Source of the DNA: Melieria omissa
Lineage: Eukaryota; Arthropoda; Insecta; Diptera; Ulidiidae
Assembly (NCBI GenBank): GCA_963971225.1
Contig: OZ020269.1
Coordinates: 100,069,905 to 100,133,904, forward strand
Direction of reading: 5' to 3'
Length of the DNA stretch: 64,000 bases
The notes beneath the pieces are model-generated. The model was not told where the DNA came from. It saw nothing but the letters and a program-made list of their open reading frames with translations, and made no database searches. Positions 55,700 to 64,000 of this stretch are shown here, piece by piece. Each line of letters starts with the position of its first letter. Position 1 is the stretch's first letter. Position numbers and translations under genes: made by a program.

Positions 55700-58600
55700 G
55701 ATACTAAATATTTGTCTACATTAGCATGTCAACAAATGCTTTAGCGGAAATTTTTAGAAAGTTTTAATTTGAACAAACAAAGAAAAAAATCAAACAACAA
55801 TTAGTTAGTTTATACAACAAATTGTTTTCCTTATCGACATAGAGAAGTCAATTATATTAAGGTGTCAACAATATTGTAGATAGCAACATATCTTTGGTGG
55901 CAACTACTGATCCACACTCTCCACACCAGTGCTTTTTTTGTATACATTCACATGTCAACTATTTCAACAAAACTTCAATATTTTACATCGACTTGTCAAC
56001 AATTCCAACACTTTTATAGTCTTTTCGTTTGCAACAACATGTTAAGAATTCCAAAAGCACTTCCTGCTTATCTACATTAAGGTCTCAACAATTGCACTCT
56101 TTCTGTCCTTTTTCTACAGTAACATGTCAAGAATTACAACACAACTGTTTTTGTACTTCAGATTCTTAACACTTTCATTACATTCTAACGCCATTGGTTC
56201 ACCAGCAGTTGGCATTTTTTCATCTACATGCACATGTCAACTTTTCTAAAAAACTTAAAATTTTTTACATCATCATATCAACAATTCAAACACCACTTTT
56301 ACAGCCTTTTTATTAACAGCAACATGCTTATCTGCATTAGGATCCCAAAATTTTCAACTTTTCTTTCCTTTCTCTACAGTAACATGTCAACAATTCCAGC
56401 ACAACTGTGTGAGGACATTAAATTCTTAACACTTACATTACTTTCTATCGCCATTGGTTCACCAGCAGTTGGCACTTTTTCGTCTACATGCACATATCAC
56501 CTATTTCAACAAAACTTCCGTTTTTTACATGGACATGTCAACAATTCTAATACAACTTTTGCAGTCTTTTCATTTACAGAAACATGCTAAAAGTTCCAAA
56601 AGAACTTCCTGCTTATCTACATTAAGATCCCGAAATTTGTAACCTTTCTGTCCTTTCTCTACAGTAACATGTCAACAATTCCAATACAACCGTTTTCATA
56701 CATTAGATTCTCAACACACATTGCTTTTCTATTCACATTGGTGAAAAACGAAAAAAGTTAAAACGAAATTGACCATTTTGGGTCGCAGCATGTCAACAAC
56801 TCTGACATAACTGTCGTTTCATTGTCAACAAAAATTTTAAAAATTTCTTTAAAGTTTCTATTCCGTTTTTTACATCAGCATGTCAACATCTTCAATAACA
56901 CGTTTTCTTTACATCAGAGTGCACCCAGTTCCAGCAATACGTTTTTAACAATTTTACTGCAACAATTATGAAAATGTCAACTATCATAATACAAGTGTCG
57001 GTTTATGTACGAAATTTCAAAAATACAATGTTTTATTTACATCAAAATGCAGGCAATTTTACTTTATATACTATTTTGTCTATTTTTTTGGGCAATTTTA
57101 CTATATATACTAAATGTCAACAATTACATTACATTATTTTATGTCATGTAATCACAATGTCAAAAACACAAACAACTGTCTCTGATCTCCAAAATCAAAT
57201 CTTCTTGTTGTTGTTGGCATACTGATGTAGTATATCAAAAACTTTAACATAATTGATTATTTTCTACATAAAAATTCCACAACTTTCAACAGTACTATGT
57301 TTTATTCCCTAAATATTTTTTCTCCTTAAATACAAAACACTAAAATACTAAAAATAAGAAATTATTTTTTCTACGTCAAAATTCCACCAATTTCAACACT
57401 AATATGTTTTATTGACATTGAAATGTAATTTATTCATTTATTAATTGTTAAACATATTTTTTATTTATTATTTGTAGCTGAAAACACAACACATAAAAGT
57501 TTGACTACATAAAATGTTAACAATTGCAACACAAGTGCTATTTTAAAAATTTTCAAAAATGTCAACAATTAAAAACACAAGTGCTATTTTATGTAAACGG
57601 TGTAATGAAAACGGTCTTTGATTCACAATTGATGAGGAATGGTGCCAACAATTCCAAAATCAATTAATTGCCTACATCAGTATGTCAACAACTTCAACAT
57701 AATTGAATTTTTCTCTACACCACAATTCCACCAATTTCAACAGTACTATATTTAATTGACTTTAAAATTCGATTTTTTCCTTAAATATGAAACACCAAAC
57801 TTAAAACTTTTGACTACATAAAATGTCAACAATTGCAACACAAGTGCCATTTTATGTGCATCAATATGTCAGCAACACAAAAAAAACGGTCTTTGATTCA
57901 CATTTGAGTGCCAAAATCTATTACCTACATCAGTATGTCAACAACTTCAATATTATTGAATTTGTTTCTACATGCAATTTCCACCAATTTCAACAATACT
58001 AACTTTTATCAACTTCGAAATGCCATTTATTCATTAAACACTAAACATACAACTTTTAACTATATAAAATGTCAACAATTGCAACACGATCAATTTTTTA
58101 TGTACATCAAAGTGCTGAACAAGAGAAGAGCTGAACTTCTCTTAATTCTCTCTTTCTCTCTATTGTTCTCTTCTTATCTCTTCCCATCTTCTGTATTATT
58201 TTTTTATTTCCGTTATTATTTTTCATTTAATGTTGTTGTAACTTATTAAATACTTTTAATTTATATTAGAGTTCACTCTTCATAGTATTTTAGGTGTAAA
58301 GTTCTATCGTAGCAATTTTTGAGTTTTCGCAATGTTTTCGAAGACAGCTGTAGCGACAGATTGCTACTATAGCAACTTTACACCTAAAATGCTATGAAGA
58401 GTGAACTCCACTATTGTAAATTATTGCGGTTGTTATTATTTACCTTCTTTTAGGCTTTTAAACAGCAATCAAATCAAATGAAGTAAATGTTAAATAAATA
58501 AACAAATCAAGATCTAAACAGCAGCAACAACACTGTCTTTGTTCTATGTACATTCGAATGTCAACAATCCCAAAATCAATCACCTACATTAGTATGTAAA

Positions 58601-58960
58601 CAACTTGTAATTGCAACATAACTGCATTTTAATTCACATTAAGATTTCATTAATTCCCACAGTTTTGTCTTTGTCTACATTGAAATGTCATGAATTAAAA
58701 CAAAACAGCAACTTGTGTCTACTTTCATAAAAATTTCAATGCATTGCAACACAACAGATGCTTTATGTATAACAACACCAACAAAACTGTCTGTGATCCA
58801 CATTCGAGTGTCAATATTTCCCAAAATTACTTACTGTCTCTTCAACTACATTCTAATGTCAACAAATCAAAAAAAGTAAACAAAACATTATCTTCGCCCA
58901 ACACTATCCAACAAAACCCGTCAGCCATATCAAAACATGCTAATCACACATACCGGTCTT
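55700..58960. repeat. long degenerate array of ATGTCAACAATTNCAACA units
   Basis: The phrase TACATNARNATGTCAACAAT followed by TNCAACACAA and a T-rich run recurs dozens of times over 3.2 kb, at uneven spacings of about 50-100 bp. In 56180-56700 a longer block including CGCCATTGGTTCACCAGCAG appears twice, showing higher-order duplication. It ends about 140 bp before the gene G coding start. The frames seen here are consequences of the repeat. Confidence 0.8.
58269..58408. mobile_element. 140-bp foldback MITE within the array
   Basis: The arms start GAGTTCACTCTTCATAGTAT (58269) and are mirrored to 58408 with about 90% complementarity over some 47 bases, leaving a loop of about 45 bases. It has no coding capacity. 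A clear target duplication was not identified. Confidence 0.7.
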
Positions 58961-59103
58961 TTTATTTTTTTTCTATTTAATTCCATTCATCAGCCTATCT
59001 CTCCATCGCCGTTCGCTTGCCGCTACAACAACAGCGCAACCAAGTGCACTTCAGTTTCGCGCCGGACTTGAACCAACGCACAACGTCACACGGCGCCGCT
59101 CAC

Positions 59104-62100
59104 ATGGATCCACTGCAAGTGACGCTGCTCGCACTGTTGGCGCTCATTGGCGCCGCCTACTTGTGGCTACAAAATCGCCTCAACTACTGGCAACTGCGCC
59201 ACATGCCGCACGAACCGCGTTCCATCTACTTTTTTGGCCGATCGCAGCACTTGGGTCACTTTCTGCAGGATGTCTATCGGCGTTTCCAGGACTGCGGTCA
59301 CCCCTTTGTGGGCCTCTACATGGCACTGGAGCCCGTGGTGCTGGCACTCGATCTCGATCTGATCAAAAACATCTTCATTAGCGACTTTGAAACGTTTCCC
59401 GATCGTGGCTTCTATCACAACGAGCGCGACGATCCGCTGTCGGGCAACGTGTTGCGACTGGAGGGCGAACAGTGGAAGCGCATACGCGCCAAGCTGACGC
59501 CCACCTTCAGCAGCGGCAAGATGAAGTTCATGTTGCCCACCGTTGTCAAAGTGAGCGACGAGTTTGCGCAGCTGCTGTCCGAGCAGCTGAACGGAAGTCC
59601 AAAAACACTGGAAATGCGCGACCTGTGTGCGCGCTTCACCACCGACGTGATTGGCTGTGTGGCATTTGGCATCGAGTGCAACAGTCTGCGCAATCCGCAC
59701 ACCGAATTTCGCCTCAAGGGCGATAAGGCATTCAGCGGTCTGAATGAGCTGGTGGAGCTTATTGGGTCCAAGTACCCGCAACTGTTGCGTCGCCTGGGCG
59801 TAAAAGTGTTTAGCCGCGAACTAATCGACTTCTACTCTCACATTGTCAAAGAGAACATTGAGTTGCGCGAGCGGCAGCAAATTAAGCGTAACGATTTTTT
59901 CGATCTGCTAATTGAGCTGAAAAACAACCAAACGACAAGCGATGGTGCACCGTTGAGTCTGGGCGAAATTACAGCACAGGCGTTCGTTTTCTTCATTGGC
60001 GGCTTCGAGACCACTTCGAGTACGATGACGTTTTGTCTGTATGAGTTGAGTAAAAATCCGGAGGTGCAATCGAAGGCGCGTGCCAACGTTTTGGAAACGC
60101 TGGCCAAACACAACAACGAGCTGAGCTACGAGTGTCTGAAAGAGATGCACTATCTGAAGCAGGTGGTGCTAGGTGGGTAACACTGATGGACTGGGGTACA
60201 CTGGGTGTATGCAAGTTATGGTGCAGAGTAGGCGAAAGAATTTTAAGTGAACACTGGGGAAAATGTTGCGCTGTGGGGACGGCAGAGGGTTCGTATTTGA
60301 TCGTTTATGTGCAAAAGAATCCCATTCTTATATATTTGTTCCATAGATAACATCCCTTCATTCCCATGAAGTTCCTTCAAGTCATCCAGTGGTCTATTGG
60401 AATCATGGATCCTCCTCCTAATCACCACGTCAGACGTTATCTCTGGTTTTCCTGTATCTCTGGTTTTCCTGGATTGGGTTCCTCGATTCCTGTGTCCAAT
60501 GGTCCACAACTCTGGGGCTGGTTGGTTGTAGTAGCTGTCTCTGTATGAGACACACTTAAGCCTATTTCACCCGTTGTGATACCACAAATTCCACCCGTTT
60601 GAAATGTGTATGCAACACTGTTTTATCCAACATCTGATACGACACACATTTCAAACGGTTGGAGAAAGGGAACCTACAGTTTAACGATGAATCCGAACGG
60701 CGATTGGGCAGTTATTCTTTCACACTTGGAGATTCTTGTAATTCTCATCTACTTCATGTGCATAGCTATAGAAGTAAACGAGCGTTTTACCAGCCGAGCT
60801 GGGATCCGAACCTGGGACCTCGGTGTAAGAAGCCAGCGCGCTACCCGCTGGGTTATCGAGGCCGGCTCTCTATAATGCACATTATTCTACCAGCCAATAG
60901 GGAGACTAGGGACTAGTAGAAAAGAATGAACCAGTAGCAAATTATAAACCGATAACTTTACAACATCTACACCGACGGCTCAAAAGTGGCGAACGAGGTT
61001 GGCTGTAGTATTTTCTACAGACAACTGGGGCTTCGTCAGTGTCTTCCAAGCAAAAGTAATGGCCATTTACCAGGCCTCTTATCCGTGACGTTGCGAATAA
61101 GACGCATGTCCACATATACTCAGACAGTCAGGCAGCCCTCAAGTCGCTCGCAGGGGAGACTACTTCATCCAGGTTGGTCTTCGAATGCAGAAAATCCTTT
61201 AATTCCCTAGCTAGAGGCTTCAACGTCCCATTATTCCGGGTACCAAGGTACAGGGGTATCGTAAGCAACTGCGAGGTGGACGAATCGCCAGCGGGTTCGC
61301 TACTCACCCAGACCTTGTCCTTCCTCCCAGTGGGGGCTCCAGTTGCATCGCCCAAATTCATTTTTCCCCTTGTTCACTCCTCTTTGAAGCATAAGGCCTC
61401 CGTAAGACTCATTGCCTTGTGTTGGTTACGTTAATCGGTTGTGTTGCTCTGCCAGGGTAGGTGATTGGCCTGCGGCAGATAGTCCTGGGGCTGCCATCTA
61501 ACGCCGCTTAGGAACGTCATTTCGAGCTACCGCACATAGCGCCATCTAATGTGTGAGAAGGAGGTTACAGCAGAATGGTTGGGAACCTCGGTAGATCATT
61601 TTTCGTGGGCTGCTTTCGCTGTTGTCCGCTTCCCCTTGCAGGCGTCGCTTGTGCAAAGTGTAGCTGTATATTTTTCCTTTTACAGCTGCCCAGCGCATAG
61701 TTCCGCGTAATATTGTGTGGGAGTGAGAGGGATAGAAGTAACTTGGATTGGAAATTAATGGACTTTGGTATGTTGCAGGGTTAGGAAAAATTTTTTAGAG
61801 AAAAGGAAAAATTGGAAAAGTTAGTTGGAAAAGTGCGGGACCGTGCACGAGGTGGGAGTTGCACCCACGACCTCTGGGATGACAGGCGAGTGCACTCACG
61901 CTAAGCTATCGAGGCTGCTCAGTCAGATTGATGCTAAACTATTTTATCAAATAGGAGCAAACTATTTGTGTACTGAGGAACAGAACTGCAATACTCGTAT
62001 CTCCCGATTAACATGGCCAGCCTACAATATGAAACGGACCAACCAGATATCTAACCTCAGCCATCATTCAACAAGCACAACGCCTTCGGTTCTCATAGGA

Positions 62101-62831
62101 CACGACACGGGTCAAGCACTTTTCCAGCTTTGTTGCCCACTGGTACCTTGAAGGTTTTCCTAGACCGCCCATAGTTGGTCATCACATACCATCTATCACG
62201 GTGAACTGAGGTCACCCAACTCTCATACAGATTCTCAAGTCTTGAGTTGGATTCTCAACTCTCTCCTGGGTACACAAAAGACTTGTTCCCACCATTTCTA
62301 AGAACATTTGCCAAACATGTCCTTGCTTTCATTTGAGTTATCTTGTCACCTTCTTTCACAACCTTTCACCTTTCTATTCACTTTCACACAAACACAGAGA
62401 CACTACGCAAACATCCCGTTGGACCGACACTGCGACGCATTGCGCGCAAGGACTACGCCGTCCCGGGCACCACACACACCATTCCCGCCGGCATGCAAGT
62501 GCTCATACCCGTCTATGCCATACACCGCGACCCCGCCTACTATCCCGAACCCGACACATTCGATCCGGAACGCTTCACGCAACAGCAGCAACAACAACGC
62601 CACCCGATGGCGTATGCGCCATTTGGAGCCGGACCACGCAACTGTCTCGCCGAACGTTTTGGCAAAATGCAAACCATGATTGGGCTGGCTTCGCTGCTGC
62701 GGCATTTCCAATTTTCGTGCTGCGCCAACACGCCATCAACGCTGCCGTTCGACAGTAGAAACTTGCGAATCTTCAGCTTGAAGGGCGGCCTACAGTTGCA
62801 GGTGGAGAAAGTGGACTGTAAAAGCGACTAG
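59104..62831 (+). CDS. CYP6-type cytochrome P450, gene G
   Basis: Exon 1 is 59104-60172 and exon 2 is 62398-62831. The 2225-bp phase-1 intron (GTGGGT donor, CACAG acceptor) is at the conserved ExxR site. The product has 500 residues. The Met at 59104 directly precedes the anchor (about 3-22); an in-frame Met 29 codons upstream would add a polar leader. Motifs are I-helix GGFETT (299-304), ETLR (357-360), PERF (413-416) and FGAGPRNCLA with Cys439, where Ala replaces the last Gly. A QQQQQQ run follows PERF. It lacks the YFFQRP segment of A-D and is the most divergent CYP6A-like member here. All catalytic positions are present, so a functional monooxygenase is likely. Confidence 0.92.
60575..60867 (-). 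mobile_element. tRNA-derived SINE, family 1, copy 2
   Basis: On the minus strand it begins AGCCGGCCTCGATAACCCAG, has the B-box region GGTTCGGATCC, then CTGCCGTTCGGATTC and AAACTGTAGGTTCCC, and ends TGTGGTATCAC. It aligns throughout with 24718-25043. Confidence 0.8.
60958..61335 (+). mobile_element. LINE RNase H remnant in gene G intron
   Basis: IYTDGSKVANEVGC (near 60965), VHIYSDSQAALKSLAGETT (near 61110) and RYRGIVSNCEVDE (near 61250) are the DGS, YSDSQAAL and GNCEADE motifs of LINE RNase H in order, separated by frameshifts. It is a dead fragment. Confidence 0.75.
61830..61925 (-). mobile_element. tRNA-like SINE head or tRNA pseudogene, third type
   Basis: On the minus strand GCCTCGATAGCTTAGCGTGA gives an A-box-like start, CGCCTGTCATCCCAGAGG an anticodon-arm region resembling tRNA-Asp (GTC), and GGTGCAACTCCCACC a B-box-like part. 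The T arm pairs, but the other stems are imperfect, so it is not a functional tRNA. Confidence 0.55.
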
Positions 62832-64000
62832 TTGGAACAGTCGGTCGCTGCGAAATAGCACAATTATGCGCCGTAAAAGTGGATAGAATGTCTGTGTGTG
62901 AAAAGTGTGTACAAAACGAAGCGCTAAATGACTAACCAAATGACTGACGGATCAATAAATAAAAAAAATACAGCTAAGCCTACGAGGCTGATGCGCAGCC
63001 AGCGAGGCGAACACGAGCTGAGACAGGCGTCATAAAAGTGGATGGAGCGCAGATGCACGCATCCGTCTTGAGACGTTTTGACGCCAGCATGCAAATTGAT
63101 GCTGTCGCTGTCGTCGTCGCTGCGTTGCTGCCGCCGTCGCTGCCGCTGCTGTTGACGTTTTATTAGACTGTAAACTGCTCTCAGCGACCGGCCTTAGTTG
63201 GCATTCGCCGCTGGCTGCGCATTTCTATTTTTTCATATGGACAGAAAATATATTCAAATATCTAAGTTTATATTTTTTGCATATGTTAGGCTAACTTGCA
63301 AATAAATAATTCCCACAACAATCAAATTCTGCGTGTGTTAAGCGTTTATTGCATGTCATGTTTATCTTTTTTTTGTGGAAAATCTCCCCTTTTCGCCAAA
63401 TAAAGTAACTAATCACAATTAATACAACAAACAACAACATCTTTGTCCATGTGTTGGTGTACACAGAGTTGTTTCGAACGTACGTAGATAACCGCGCTGA
63501 TAATGTCAACAACTCACAATTGTCTTTACAAAGCGCACCTTGGTGTTTTGTTCAGGTGCAATGTTTGTTCAGGGCGCTTGGAACTGTTTGTAAAAAACAC
63601 CGACCATATTTGCTTAATTAAAAAAACAGCAAATATTTGTGTAATAAATGGCGTAAGTAGCCCATTAAATGGAATATTTAATGTAGTAAAAAGTATTTGC
63701 TTTATGAGAAAATAACATGGGAATTGATTTTCATAAAAATCTGCCACACAGGTCACTGTCATTAGTTGTTGTATAAAAACTTTGAAAGAGGTTTCAAAAG
63801 TAAACAATTTTGTTAAATAAAATGCTTATGAACAACTTCAAATACATTTAGTATTAAAGTACTTTATACTTGAAACATTTTAGAAATCTCGAACAATAAA
63901 AGATCTGAGGATGGGAGGAGAGATCTCAGGAGAGAGATCTGAGAGAGAGAAGGCAAGGTTTATATTGGCATCCTTGTGGATCCAGCGCTGAAAATGAACA
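62832..64000. other. 3' flank of gene G, no gene seen
   Basis: A GC-richer stretch with GCTGTCGTCGTCGCTGC-type triplet repeats lies near 63105-63160. AT-rich DNA follows, then a purine-rich AGAGATCTGAG repeat near 63900-63955. No gene was found. Confidence 0.5.

Larger units (their letters stand above)
60173..62397. other. gene G intron
   Basis: It contains a SINE (60575-60867), a LINE RNase H remnant (60958-61335) and a tRNA-like repeat (61830-61925). The stretches 60240-60570 and 61440-61800 look like repeat-derived sequence of unknown class. Confidence 0.7.

Noticed and set aside
56228..58249. Several frames of 80-120 codons upstream of gene G
   Set aside because: They follow the ATGTCAACAATT repeat, whose internal ATG creates chance frames.

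Overview
The window is insect nuclear DNA, most probably from a tephritid or other higher fly. It is AT-rich, carries spliced genes with 59-62 bp introns, fly-type TATA-Inr promoters, and abundant mariner, Tc1, piggyBac-like, Transib, LINE and tRNA-derived SINE sequence. There are no bacterial features. The species is inferred, not proven.

The host genes are a cytochrome P450 cluster of CYP6A type, organised like the Drosophila Cyp6a/Cyp317a1 cluster. Five genes are on the minus strand: a partial gene at 1-687, then genes at 5362-6935 (A), 13598-15174 (B), 17418-18991 (C) and 20854-22427 (D). Three are on the plus strand: 27455-29015 (E), 38295-45198 (F, a divergent CYP317A1-like gene) and 59104-62831 (G). 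Every complete gene has one phase-1 intron inside the codon for the first Glu of the ExxR motif. The intron is about 60 bp in A-E but 5.3 kb in F and 2.2 kb in G, where mobile elements have accumulated. All products should be microsomal, membrane-anchored monooxygenases acting on xenobiotics or endogenous lipophilic substrates and taking electrons from cytochrome P450 reductase.

A and B lie in a tandem segmental duplication (about 1.49-10.41 kb and 10.45-16.64 kb). Each copy is bordered by degenerate tandem arrays. Two insertions are found only in the left copy, so the right copy supplies empty sites for a Helitron/DINE-like element (about 2144-2922) and a TTAA-flanked piggyBac-like element (9393-10160). 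A stretch of about 900 bp over the 3' end of A/B is identical although the sequences beside it differ.

The rest is mobile DNA. The standout is a complete-looking Transib element (49014-52766). It has a 669-residue RAG1-like transposase with all catalytic and zinc residues in place, ends that read CACAGTG, 23 bp, then an A-rich nonamer-like block, and 5-bp CGGCG target duplications. It sits inside a tRNA-derived SINE, which itself sits inside a LINE remnant. Several unrelated TTAA-flanked MITE families share a palindrome close to an end. Two internally deleted mariners, both 911 bp long, carry different deletions.
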